64,000 nucleotides of DNA from assembly GCA_943735955.1 (NCBI GenBank), contig OX030967.1, forward strand, positions 533,380 to 597,379, written 5' to 3'. The translations under genes were made by a program, and so were the position numbers. Every line of letters begins with the position of its first letter. The stretch's first letter is position 1. This document shows positions 44,347-56,800 of this stretch, in pieces. The notes under the pieces were generated by a model. The model searched no databases and had not been told where the DNA came from. It saw only the letters and a program-made list of their open reading frames with translations. The stretch comes from Piscicola geometra (taxonomy: Eukaryota; Annelida; Clitellata; Hirudinida; Piscicolidae).

Positions 44347-45252
44347 TTTAGGAACGAACGATCAAATCATTTCGAGGTTTGGTGTCAGCCAAGGACATTC
44401 GAACATGATTTTGTCCTTATAAGGAAGCCCTAATTCACATGTGTAGTTCAGAATATTCAAGATGCACGCTGATCCAACTGCCAAACTTTTCTAAACACTG
44501 CTTTTAAACCATTATCATTTTTAATTCAATTAGTTAATCACCAAGCAGATGATCTTCATCAAGGATAAATGGTTTCCATTACTTTCCAGCAGGTGGATCA
44601 TCAGAAATTATTCTTCAAACATATTCAGAAGGATTCTTCATTGAAACAGTTAGCAACGCCATTGCGGAAATGTTGTTCATTTCAATTGCTCCTGAAACTT
44701 ATGGAACCTTCTCCCCTGCTGGTCAGCCACAACTGGAGTGCAGGGGTTAACCCGTGAGACGGAACAAGCTGGTTCTCTTGCCTTGCGAGATTGACGATTC
44801 CACTCATTCCATTTTTGAGCCATTTCAATTCTTTTAGCAACAAATTAATTAATAAAAAAGTAAATTAATTATACAAAACATTTTGTGACCCACTGAACAG
44901 AGCACCACTTAAGAAACCTAAGAGGAAAGAAAAGAGATGGAGGAGTGTTCGAAGATTTGTGCCGCATGCGAATTGAAGTTGGTGATCCATTTGGAAAACG
45001 AACCAATGAATGCATTATATCGGTCTTTTATTATTCAATAATAATTATTAGAAATGAAAGAGTGAATCGTTGCGGAGAGAGAATAGGAGATCATAACTTG
45101 AACAAGCTCGCTCTTATAGTCCTTTGGAAAACGAGAGCGCAGATATTTGAGGAAAAGAACAGTTGAGGATTGAATGGAAAAACTAAATTTAAGATTTTGT
45201 AGAACTCAAAATCTTAGTGCTATTGATATCGCTGACACAATTGATAAGGGTA
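44347..45252. other. No gene seen
   Basis: Short frames at 44569-44757 and 44945-45166 have no recognisable motifs. The rest is AT-rich. Confidence 0.4.
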
Positions 45253-45420
45253 GTGAACGGGTAGCCGAGTCGGTAACGACTCTCGGCTTGACTAATAATG
45301 AAAGGTCCTAGGTTCGAACGCATCCAATGCCCTAGTAACCCAAAGGCGCAAATAAAAGTATGCGGCCTAAGTGGCCTGGAAGCCCGTTCCGGTTATACGC
45401 CGCTATATACGTCATTATTA
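45253..45420 (+). mobile_element. tRNA-derived SINE, family B
   Basis: GAACGGGTAGCCGAGTCGGT holds the A box and CTAGGTTCGAACGC the B box. The body AAGTGGCCTGGAAGCCCGTT and the ATTATT end match the copy at 6776-6957. Confidence 0.85.
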
Positions 45421-45765
45421 ATTGCAATATTTATAGCAAATTTAAGCCTTTACCCTGAGAAACACGTTGGTTTGGGCATTATTAATTTTACTCATTTCAA
45501 CCTGCACTACCAGCACTGTAGAACGTTCATTCAGCTTCCTTTAGTAAAATAAAAGATGTTACAGAATAAAATGTTAAAAGATGCAGGAGATTACGTGGAC
45601 AATCTGAATATAGATTTGAATGGCTGAAAAGCACTGTTAGGGGAAACCGACTCAGTAGATTGGCTGTGTTGAGAATTCATTGTCAATGGGTTTCAGCAAA
45701 CAAAAATCAACTTATCGGAAAGTAATTGTGAATTTACTCTCTAAAGTTTCTTTTTAAAGAATTAC

Positions 45766-46045
45766 TTTGTCTGTATATTATGTAAATAAAGATTTTGTCT
45801 GTATATTATGTAAATAAAGATTTTGTCTGTATATTATGTAAATAAAGATTTTGTCTGTATATTATGTAAATAAAGATTTTGTCTGTATATTATGTAAATA
45901 AAGATTTTGTCTGTATATTATGTAAATAAAGATTTTGTCTGTATATTATGTAAATAAAGATTTTGTCTGTATATTATGTAGATAAAGACTTAGTCTGTAT
46001 ATTATGTTAATAAAGATTTTTTCTGTATATTTTGTAAATAAACTA
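45766..46045. repeat. 28-bp minisatellite, about 10 copies
   Basis: TTTTGTCTGTATATTATGTA followed by AATAAAGA repeats with almost no change in the first seven copies and some in the last three. Each unit holds an AATAAA. Confidence 0.95.
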
Positions 46046-47947
46046 ATTTATTCACAATATATAAAAAATTAACGTTTTAAATAAATAATAAGTATATCAG
46101 TTTGTCTGTGTGTTAAGTGGTGCAAACATTTTTTAGCAAATTCGACAAATAATAGCTGCCCTCCCCCTTTTTATTTGGGGCTGGATACCAGGGGCGGCGA
46201 GCTGCGGAAAATCTTGGGGGGGTCCTCCCCAGGGTTGGAATCAAAGAACCGGTATCGGCCAATACAGTACCAGCGATACTATTTAGTATTTTTTGCTGTA
46301 GTGCAAATTATTTGTGTATCAACTAATAATATTTGTATCACCAAACATTTAGAAAAAAAGTGTGATACTCAATAAAAATACTTTTCTATTGCCCCTTTGA
46401 GCGATCTGAAGAAAAACAATAGCGATTTCAGTACCTTTTATTATTTTTCATCTATATAAATTCAATCACAACAAGCCATCAAGCCATCAAATAAATGTTA
46501 TAACATCATGTTTTCCATTCATTTCTGAGTACAATAGTTTAAAAAATTACAAATAGATTTAAATTTGCCAAAGTTATAAACAAATATACATTGGAAATTT
46601 TTTTATACTCAGAGTGTATATTTAGATAACATAAAATACCCTCTCTGCCTGTCCTCCTGCCCTCTCCCCACAGCTCTTTTACTCCAATTTCCAAAAAGAC
46701 CCCTTCGAATGTCTGACCGACTAGCAAATTCTTCTGCTAACCTTTTCAAATCCAGACTGTCAAGTATATCCTGATGTGCATGACAAACGGCCAGTGAATT
46801 CAAGCGAGGCTGTGTCATAGGTGCACGCACCTGAGTCTTAAGACGCCGCACAGCACTAAAAGATTTTTTTTGCAGTACATGACGTTATTGGACACACAAG
46901 CATCAACCTGATCAATCTTTCAACCTAAGATAACAGATTTCTGACTTCGGTGATCATAGCTTGCATTATTGTGCTAAAGTTCATTCTGGTCTTTAAACAT
47001 AGTTAACTGTGAACAAAGACCAGTTTATATTAACTCACGATACTGCTTGCAAATATCATGGTTCACTTCACCAGTTAGCAAAATTGTCTCCAGCTGCAAA
47101 TAGGAACGCAAACCAAGAGAATCTCGATTGAACCATTTTGTGAGTTGCATGATTGCAATGTCTATGACAGCGTAATATGCTGCTCGATAATGTTCCTCTG
47201 ATAATGCCGGTCGATTTTTCAAACCTATTTAATATTTATAAAAAAATATTCAAAAATTAAAATGTGATAAAAGAAATTGAATGACGATAAATTTTTTTAT
47301 TTAATTTTGACCCGTTTAGAAGTTATGTCACTTTTAATGCTAACTTTTCATGCATCAAGTTACCATTGCATAGCGTTAAAAATATAGGCGGTGCGCACGG
47401 ACCCGTGTGGAAGGCATAAAAGTACTATTTGTACTATAACTTGAGTTTTAAATAACTAAATTCATTCAAACTTTTCATTTATTTGTATTTTCTAAAGAGA
47501 CAAAACTTTTGTTGTTTAAATAATTTTTCTTTAAAAAAAACATGAGTTATAGCGTTTTGAAAGAGATTATTTAGATTAAATAATATCGTTTTGCACAAAT
47601 AAACGTTTATTGAGTCGAAACTTGTTATGTATATGTAATAAGAGTTTAAATATTTTATTTATATTTTATAAATTCACAATTTGTATAAAAAAAAATATTT
47701 TTAAAAACACTTTTAAAAGACTTTTCAACAGTTTATTCAACATTAGGACTTGTCAACAACATTTGAGTCTTTTTAAACTTCTTTGCGAGTGAGTGGCTCT
47801 GAAAAGAGCCTTTTTGTATAAGGAAGAAAAGATAGCAACTATAAAGAATTAAAATGATAAAAGTATTGAAAACATTATATATAACGGTGCGCCTTATAAG
47901 TGCTTTTCAAAGGTAAACCCACAGTCCACTCTATAAATTATTGTTAT

Positions 47948-50334
47948 TTACTTAGTCTTTTCTTTCTTTTTAGCCTGATGCTCTTCAATCTGACTTGAGA
48001 GTGCTCCCCAAACCTGTCTTTCATGCTCTTGGTGGGTTTTCCGCAGTTCTAGTCCACCTTTTTGGGCTGCCTTCCAGAGTAACCTTTTTTTCTCATGAGT
48101 TAAGCCGTTGAACCAGTGTTTCAACTTAATTTGATTTCTCTTCAGCAAGTGAATGGAAGACAAATGAAAAAGTGAAGCATGTGGACGCCTTCTTTGACTG
48201 TTGTCCAAGTCTCCGAAGTGGTGCTCGCATGCCAGATTTGTCACATGTCCAAACTTTGTGGCGACAAAATCTGATCATTTGGTCTTTCTCCGAAATCACC
48301 ACCAAGCAGAAAATCAGCCAATTGTTTCTGCATAGTCCTTAGCATAGCCTTACAGCACGTTTCGACTGCAGGGAAGAGGATATCTTCCCTGCAGTCCACT
48401 GTCTGTGAAGAACTTGCCAAAAGAAACTTCTTTGAAACAGTTAACTCTTCTCCACACCAGTCAGGCTTATTCTCTAAGAGAAGACTAGGAGTCTCAATAC
48501 ACCTCTGTAAGAAAGACTCTAGCTTCTGGATAAAGGTGTACAACTGTAAATAGGGAATATCACCTCTTGTGACCAGCTCCCAATAAGGTCCAGTTACGGA
48601 AACATAAACTGAAGAAAACACCACAAGAAGATTTAGCACGATAGGACATTTCAGGTCATTCAATAATTTTTTAAGCTTTTTATTTAAAACCGTTACTGAG
48701 GTTAAAACTTTCCCAAACTCTTCATAATGAACCAATACTTCTGCCGCGGTCTGAAAAAGGCAATTAAACCTATTATCCCTATAATCACTTATAATTGATT
48801 TGATCTTATTCTTAGCACAATAAGCCTCCCATTGATCCCTTAAACCAGTATGCTTGCCTGAAGGGCCAAAACTATCAGACGCAGACCTAACAACCCTTTC
48901 AACAATGGTTGTTCCTTTCCTCCAGCATTTACTAATAAAACCTATTGAGCCTAAACCTACTCTCATTTTTTCTTCTAATAGTCTAATGTCTTGACAAACA
49001 TAGCGATTGAACCCTAACAATACATGAGCCATGCAATGAAAATGCATGACTTTTGTCTTTTCTTGTTGGTCTTGACAGCTTTCCAGCAGAAGATCCCTCC
49101 ACTCAATCAGTAGTTTGTCTGCCAGCTTCTCATTGCTGGCTCTGTCAGTCATCGTGAAGGAAAGCTTCTTCAAAGCCAATACGATGAAATTATCTGAGGG
49201 TTCTACTTGAGCTATCGCTTCTGCTACTTCTCCAAATCTTGTCTCAGTCACTTTTTGTATTGTCAATGCAGTCTCTCTTGCAACATGTGTAAATCCTAGA
49301 CTGACAACTTCCCCATTATCTAAAGTCACTAATGTATCGACTATTTTTCTTTTATTTCTTGATGTGCCATCTCGACTAAGACCGATGTGTTGTCCATCTT
49401 TTATTCTTTTACCTATGAAAGCCTTAGTTACAAACTGTGCTTCATTGCAAATAGTTTGGACTGTGGTTTTCCCTGGGAGCTGTTTATTGAGAAAAATTTT
49501 TATAAATATGTGCTCACTCACTGATTGAATTATTGGTCTTACTTTTTCTGTAGCCACTTCTAAACTTACTAACTTAATTACACATTCTCTTATATTATTT
49601 GGAAACAAACCACTAGTTGTTTTCGTAATAATATTACTTTTAATTGCTTTGAGTTTAACTAGTTTTTCATTAATTTCTAAAAGCTCTTCATTCCTATCAC
49701 AAAGAAGACTTTTAAGTTGTTCTAATTTTTCATTATTTATCTTTTTTTGGAATCTCCAAAACTTTTGATTAGCTCTATCTTTATTCACTAATCTTGCATT
49801 TAACTTTTGGACAGCTATTTTTCTTATCCTCTCAGAGACTAATTGAGAATTCAGGCTCAAAATCTTACAATTTTTATCAGTTAATTCACTAGTTAATAAC
49901 TTTAGTTGATTTTTATTTGGTTCAAATTTAATATTAATTACTTTTAACTTATGCAAAAGCTTTTTGTTATCACTTAAGGTTTTTATTAGCTTTTTTCTAA
50001 TATAGTGTGAATTTTTATCTCTTTTGTTAACGTTTTTAATAGAATAATGACCATTTCGTTTCTTAAGCAACTCATACTCAGAGATTTGCGTTGTAATATT
50101 TATTTCATTTAATTTTATACGTTTATTAATTAAATGTAGACTCAAACTCACCTTTTTGGAGTCAGTGTCTATTACAGCCATATTTTCAGTTTGTATCTCA
50201 ACAGTTCTAAAAGTTGTAGACAAAACTTTTTGCACATTTAAAGTAGGAGCAAATTCTTTATTTAAAAAATTAGCTAAATTATTACATCTATTTAGTTTAT
50301 TACTTCTAATAAGCTTCTTCTTTTTTTCTCCCAA
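47948..50334 (-). CDS. Transposase-like gene of unassigned superfamily, one frameshift
   Basis: A 697-codon frame (50334 to 48241) begins with a Lys/Asn-rich region and coiled-coil-like stretches. It then carries GQHIGLSRDGTSRNKRKIVD, FTMTDRASNEKLADKLLIEW and VMHFHCMAHVLLGFN. Close to its end the homologous sequence jumps one frame, to FVATKFGHVTNLACEHHFGD and RRRPHASLFHLSSIHLLK (48270-47948). The two Asp residues in SRDG and TMTDRA are candidate catalytic residues. From memory this resembles a family of uncharacterised proteins common in cnidarian and other invertebrate genomes; I cannot assign a superfamily. It sits inside the split hAT gene, so it arrived later. The start at 50334 is TTG and follows a possible acceptor (TTTTACAG), so an upstream exon is likely. 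Confidence 0.7.
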
Positions 50335-50339
50335 ACGAA

Positions 50340-50597
50340 CTATTTTACTGTAAAATTTTTACACCATATCGATTTAGAATTTGAATTAAGGATAGAGTCA
50401 CTCAAACATTTCAAAATGTCTATTAGCTTTATATCAGTTAAATTATTTTTCTTACAATAATTATATAACTCTAGCACCAAGCCAACGCTCAACACTTTCA
50501 GTTTTGGCAACTTTTCATTTTTTAAATTATCAAAACTAATGCCATATATTTTACATAATGGGCCAGGATATTCCATTTTGAAAATAATTTGCTTCAA
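50340..50597 (-). CDS. Small ORF, possible 5' exon of the transposase-like gene
   Basis: The 85-codon frame reads KIYGISFDNLKNEKLPKLKV and SVGLVLELYNYCKKNNLTDI and ends six bases before the long ORF. The LKV...LELYNYCKKNNL segment is loosely like a SAP-type helix pair. It shares strand with the long ORF, so it may be its first exon. I do not recognise it. Confidence 0.35.
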   Translation of the reverse strand: MKQIIFKMEYPGPLCKIYGISFDNLKNEKLPKLKVLSVGLVLELYNYCKKNNLTDIKLIDILKCLSDSILNSNSKSIWCKNFTVK

Positions 50598-52559
50598 CTC
50601 GTTCGGATTAGAATCAATTTGAACTAGAAGATTTAAAGCGTGTTGAACGTGTAGATCTCAAAGTCAAAGGAAAGACAAAGACGCACGAGCGCTGGACTCT
50701 AAAATTTAAAGGTCTTGGTATGTCCAAAAGTAACAAATTAAAAGGTAAATGATTTAGTCAATGAAATGAATTTTTTAATATTTTATTCAAAAGATATATA
50801 ACATAAATTTTCATAAAAAGGTGGCTCTTTAAAAAATATTTTATTTTGTAGATGTTATGCGGGTTTTACCACTAAAACGCAATTTGGAAGAGTTGATTTC
50901 AACTTACAGATTAGCGCCATGTCACAAAATGTAGACAATTCAATTTTTAATTTTAAAATGTATCATTTTTTAAAATCAATTAATTCTTTCACTAGCGTAA
51001 TAATTAAATAAAAAGGTATACGAGGTGCCGTTGTTTAACAGCGTTTCTTGAAATCGTATACTCTTTGTTTGAATCGTTTAATTTTAGATAAAAAAAGTAA
51101 AATAAATGATAGAAATTAAATGCATTAAAAAGGTTATTTAATTATCTATTTTTTAATAATAATTTTATTTAGTTACAAAATATCGTTACTTAAAAAAAGG
51201 TACTTTACATGTTGAAAATGACGTTTTCTGAAAAAACCCACTTTTAGCTCATTAACATAACGTCTACCGGCATTGCTATTGCTACATAAGCTGGGCCCAG
51301 CCCACAATACTTTTGTGGCGGCTTTTACACCCGAGGTAAAGCAATCGGCTCGAGATCATATGCCAAAACCATACTGTTGACATTTTTGAAAATGGCATTA
51401 AACAGTTCATCTGATCGTAGGTGACGCAGTTCTTGCACAACTGAAAAGTCGCTGCAACCATTCCACTTGCTAATTGCAACGACTTGTTTAACTGTTCCAG
51501 AAATGAAAACACCAAAACAACTACCTTGAGGGCCAGTGCAGTAGTGCCTTGTTGAAAAAAGGCCTCAAGCCTTTACAGCTGTTTCATCAGCAGTACCAAT
51601 GGAAGCAAATGATTCCAAGCTAACAAGTACACCTTCATAATTTTCAAGCACAAAAGACACTGTAGATACTCTGGTAAGCCATCTTGTAGGACAAGGAAGT
51701 TTTATACTATACTTTTTATTCAGTGGCTCATCAGCAAAGGCAATTATAAGAGACACTAAAGCATCACTGAACTGTTTGTTGACCTTCCCTGAACGATTGT
51801 AAAAAGCACCTAACTCTTGGACAAAGGGATTTGCGGCAGCTGTGTGCTGGGCAACAAGATTTGCACACTGTGCAAAACAGGGAAAAAACATTGCAAGCGG
51901 ATGCTCACTGCTGGTAATAGCCTAACAACCATTATATCGGCCTTTCATGTTAGAAGCGCCGTCATAAGTCTGAGCTTTTAGTTTTTCTATAGGTAGCATA
52001 ATTCTGATCAGAACATCTTTTTCTACAGCATATAATGTTTTTCCGATCGTGTCTAGTGGGCTGAATAAACCAATAAACTGTTCCTTAATATTCAGAGCTT
52101 CATCAAAAAACGAATGCCTATCGATTCCAACTCTAACCCATTGTAGTCTTGTGTGCCGTCAACCACAACACGAAATTGGCTTGATTCGGCATTAACAGTG
52201 CACACTGTGTTCCTAACGATAGAATGAGCTAAAAGCCTCAGCATTTCTTTTTTGGCAGTTATGCGATGTAAAACTTGTAGTTTGATTTAACCAAAACTTT
52301 AGTTAATTTTTGAAGCCTTTTAAAATTCTTTAACTTTGGTTCATCTAAAAAATTGAAAGGGTCGTTATTAAGGTGGACCTCAGAATCCCCCGATGAATAT
52401 CGCCTATGCAATATAAGTACCACAATATGAATGATTTTTTTATAAAAATGTAAATCTGTCTGCTTGCATAAAGTGAACCGATGTTTTCTGAAAATCATCC
52501 TGAATGTCTGCTTGCGAAAATTGAACAATCAGAAATTCAATTTTATAAATATAATTTAT

Positions 52560-53470
52560 TAATTTAAATTTATAAATATAAAAAGAAGAGTAAGTGGGTG
52601 AGTATTTTAGTAAGCAAAGAATAATTTTGCTTTAGGCAGCTATCACTGTAACTACTCCTACCCAAAATATATTACTGAATAAAAATTCTGTTTCATGCTA
52701 TGGTTGACGATTATTCTTGTATTAAGATAGGAGTTGAAAAATTATTGTATTTGTAAAACTGAAGGGTGACCATGTTAAGATGAACCCCAGAACCCCCCTA
52801 GCATTCCCGCCCATACATACTCACAATGTATTACTGTATTAGCATTTTGTATCCCATGGTTGACGATAAGGCTGGTATCAAAATGAGTTGAGAAATGTGT
52901 ATTTTTAAGAGTGAGAAAGTTCTTGTAGAGGTGGATCCCAGGACTCCCTCAGGATTCCCGCCTACGCCATAGTGATAAAAAAAGTAAGCGAAAGAGTATT
53001 TAAGTAAGCAAAGAATATTTTTGTTTTAGACAGCTATCACTATAACTACATATACTCACAATGTATTACTGAATAAACATTTACTTTTATGCCATGGTTG
53101 ACGATTATGCTCATATCCAAATAGAAATTTTTGAAAACAAAAAGGGGAAAAAGTGGGGGTTCCTAAAAATGGGGGGTCTTGACCCCAGGACTCCTCCAGG
53201 ATCGCTGCCCATGCTGGATACACCCATGTATTACTATATAAACATTCTGTTTTATGCCATGGTTGACGATTATGCTCCTATCAAAACAAGAGTTTGAAAA
53301 TATTTTTATTGAAAAAAGTGGGAGAAGGACACATCACTACCAAAAAGTGGGGGATGGAGGGCCAGACCCCAGGACTCCTCGAGGACTGCCTGCCCACAGT
53401 TGGCTGAACAGGGATTCGAGCTGGCGACCTTTAAGCTGCAGGTCCAACGACTTTACCATTTAAGCCAACC
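52560..53470. repeat. Degenerate tandem duplication, four to five units of about 160-240 bp
   Basis: The segment TATTACTGAATAAA followed by ATGCCATGGTTGACGATTAT recurs near 52670, 52830, 53063 and 53230, each time followed by a GATCCCAGGACTCC-type block. The CCATGGTTGACGAT core is the best kept. Confidence 0.75.
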
Positions 53471-53472
53471 AA
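53400..53472 (-). mobile_element. SINE family A head, antisense
   Basis: On the minus strand GGTTGGCTTAAATGGTAAAG (A box) and AGCTCGAATCCCTG (B box) match the family A copies. Only the tRNA-like head remains. Confidence 0.75.
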
Positions 53473-53759
53473 TAAGCTGCTTTTTTGAGCCATTTCAACA
53501 ATTCTTTTAGTGAAACGTTTTAAAAAATTAATTAGTCTATAAAATGTGTTTTATGCAAAAAATATCGCGGCCCATTGAATTGAGTTCCACGACTTGGGCG
53601 TGCCCTAAACTAAATTATTGGAAAATAGTTTGTAATTTTTCATCAAAGTTTTCATAAAAAAATATTTTCCAATTCATTATAATTGAATAAATTTGTCTAA
53701 CTTAGAGTTTTATTAATAAATTGAATGAATTGAACGCTTTTTGAAAGACACTATTTAAA

Positions 53760-53843
53760 ATGGCGGACGTAGTCATTTTTAGTCGTAAATTACAAAAGTT
53801 TGCAAGGTGGAAGATATCATCTAAAGAAAAAAAAGAATTATTG
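53760..53843 (+). CDS. REC114: REC114 exon 1 (start codon)
   Basis: ATG 53760-53762 opens MADVVIFSRKLQKFARWKIS, 28 codons, ending TTG|GTAAGA. Confidence 0.85.
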
Positions 53844-56800
53844 GTAAGAAAATAAAGATAGTTTTAATTTAAAAAAAGATCTATAAAATAATTTTCCAGG
53901 AAATTGATGGGTCAGTTAAGAATTTGACGATCACTCTTTACAACACTCATCATTTAGTCGTGAATTGCGAAAATGTAATTCAAGTGAGTTTTTAGTGCTT
54001 TCGCCCAAATATTATTTAGATTTAACAAGGCAATAAAAGGATGTTTTTATTCATTTCAAAATGTGTTTCGAAAATTAAAATTAATTTTAATAGTTTCGTA
54101 AAGTAATCAAAAAATGTAAGTAGTTAGAATAGATTAAGAATATTTTAAAAATATCTATAAAATATTTAAACTATTTCATAATCATAATTCTAAATAGATT
54201 ATGTGTAATAAAAGGAAAACGTTTTCTTGCTGAAAGAAGAGGACGGAATCCAAGTGCTTTTCCACGAAGAAAACATGCAATTCCACATCAAATTCAAGGT
54301 TTTGTTCAAAGCATTCTTCTTCTTTCTGTAATTTTCTTTCAAATTTCAAGGTGTCTTCTCTAACTTTCGTTTCGTCAAAAATGTCCGGTAATCAGTCATC
54401 TATGTCAAAACAATGTCCGCTTTTCGCATAATTGATGAAGGGAAGTCACAAAGCCTTTCAAAGCTCGCCTCACAAGAACCTCTGCACCACCAAAGGCGCA
54501 CATGCACAAGTTCCGCGTGAAGTTCTGCGCCAGAGGACCCCAGCAGAGCGCCTCTCAAGTTTGCGGCCAGTGCTGCAGTCTCTTGGCTTCGTACGTGCCC
54601 GTGAAGTCTCTCAAGACACGCTCTTCAGAGGTAGGAGTGCTGGTGGAAGAGGGTGGTGGTAGGGTGGAGAGGGGTTGGGAGGGTGGTGGTAGGGTGGGGA
54701 GGGGTTGATGAGGGTGGTGGTAGGGTGGGGAGGGGTTGATGAGGATGGTGGTAGGGTGGAGAGCGGTTGATGAGGGTGGTGGTAGAGTGGAGAGGGGTTG
54801 ATGAGGGTGGTGGTAGGGTGGAGAGGGGTTGATGAGGATGGTGGTAGGGTGGGGAGGGGTTGATGAGGGTGGTGGTAGGGTGGGAGGGGTTGATGAGGGT
54901 GGTGGTAGGGTGGAGAGGGGTTGATGAGGATGGTGGTAGAGTGGAGAGGGGTTGGGAGGGTGGTGGTAGGGTGGGGAGGGGTTGATGAGGGTGGTGGTAG
55001 GGTGGAGAGGGGTTGATGAGGGTGGTGGTAGGGTGGAGAGCGGTTGATGAGGGTGGTGGTAGGGTGGAGAGGGGTTGATGAGGATGGTGGTAGGGTGGGG
55101 AGGGGTTGATGAGGATGGTGGTAGGGTGGAGAGGGGTTGATGAGGGTGGTGGTAGGATGGAGAGGGGTTGATTGATGATGGGGTGGGAAAAGGGTGGTGG
55201 TGGGAAGGGTGGGAGGGGGGAAAGTTGGTTGATGATGGTGGGGGAGGGGAGGGGGGGAGGGAGTCTAATGAAGGGGTTCGAGGATGCATTAGATAGCATT
55301 GAGATAGAGCGTGAGGCCAGATAGATGCATCAGTGATGGCAATGACGACTGCATTGGCTGCAGCTGCGACAGTGCCATAGTGGTTTGTCGGTGAGAGCAT
55401 GCTGCATGCTTGGCAGATCGGACAGGAAAACCTAAGCGAATGATGCATGTGCAGATGCAAATTGCTCGACATAAAGATGGATATTAATGAGTACCTGCGT
55501 GAATATTAATGAGTACCATCATTAATATTAATGGGTCCTTTGCATGTTTTATTGTTGACGAATTTTGAACGAGCGAGTGTGAGTGAACATGAGGAACCGA
55601 CAGAACGCAGAAGTGCCTTGCTACACACCCGCTGGCCGACAGAGTCCCACCGTCTCCCTTTCGCGCCTGTCGCAGGTTCCTACTCGTTCTCAATCTCTGC
55701 TTTGTTCTTAGTCGTTCTCAATCTCTTCTTTGTTCTTTGCAATAACTTGTATGCAGTAGAGGTCGGACCGGGTGCCCGCTGGAACGGGAATGAAAATTAA
55801 GTTCGGGACGGAAAAGTCGGGAACCGGGAATAGGTTTTCGGGACGGAAACGGGAATTAATATTCAAATCGGGAACAGGAAAAACGGGAATACAAGTTATT
55901 GGGAGTGGATTTTTTAACAATTATACTTCAGCAAACTCCAAAGTATGGAAATCTCTATTTCATCGATACTCCGTACTTAAAATAAGTATTAAATGCAATG
56001 GAAATGTATAACGAAGCCACCATTGCGGTGTCAATGTCAAAATCTCCAACACTACATTTGAAGTTGTTATGGCGAGTCCAAATATTAGGGAGATTAGAAC
56101 AAATGGGTGATGATGAAAACTTGTTAGATGAAATCAAAATGTTCAGTTATATTATTTTTATTTTATAAAATAATACTTTGAATTTGGATGATTATGTTCC
56201 AAGTGATTGCTCAGCTGATCATTTTGACAAAAGAAAAGGTGCCCATTTATCTTATTCATATGGCAGCATCCCCAGTATGAAAAAATAATAAGAAAAGAGT
56301 TTGGAATAGAAAAAGAAATAAATACCAAGACTTTCATTAGAGAAAGTTTAATTCCGTTTTGTACAGCCAGACCAAGCTGCAGTGCTGTTGAGAAAAAAAC
56401 AAATGATGGTTATTTAGACCTATTTTTATACTCTCAAATTATAAGAATGATTTTATTTTTGCAGTTGTGGAGAATAAGAATATTGTCAAAAAACATATTT
56501 CTACCATTATTGGCGAGCGGGTTGCCTTAGATGGTAAAGTCGTTGGACCTGCAACTTAAAGATCGCCAGTTCGAATCCCTGTTCAGCCAACCGTGAGCTA
56601 TCATATACCTAGTGTGAGTGGCGCCTCAGTTGCGTGCCTTGGCGCATTATTTTTATTGAGGAATTAATAATAATGAAAGAGGAGAAAAATTCAGAAGAGG
56701 ATGAATTGTACAAATATTCACCATTTTTTTATTTTTTTAAAAATAACCATTATAGAGGTCAAAAGATCAACGTTGTTTTTAACTCCCTAAACTAAACTAA

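Larger units (their letters stand above)
46188..52540 (-). mobile_element. ZMYM1-like hAT transposase gene, split by an internal insertion
   Basis: The minus strand encodes in order, across frameshifts: MLRLLAHSIVRNTV and VVVDGTQDYNG (52260-52100), SFFDEALNIKEQFIGLFSPL and QTYDGASNMKGRYNG (to 51930), CPTRWLTRVSTVSFVLENYE (51690), ALPRVKKPPQKYCG-like codons (51320), then after a gap EEHYRAAYYAVIDIAIMQLT (47200) and PITSCTAKKSFSAVRRLKTQ plus APMTQPRLNSLAVCHAHQDI (46900-46750). This is the full order of a TTF/ZMYM1-type hAT transposase. CAGGGGCGGCG at 46188 is a plausible terminus. Stops, a one-base A insertion near 46868, and the insertion at about 47.25-51.24 kb make it dead. Confidence 0.85.

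Noticed and set aside
55590..55677. Extra REC114 cassette exon
   Set aside because: It has a CGCAG|GTTCCT donor-like end but no homology, and exon 4 already joins exon 5 in phase without it.
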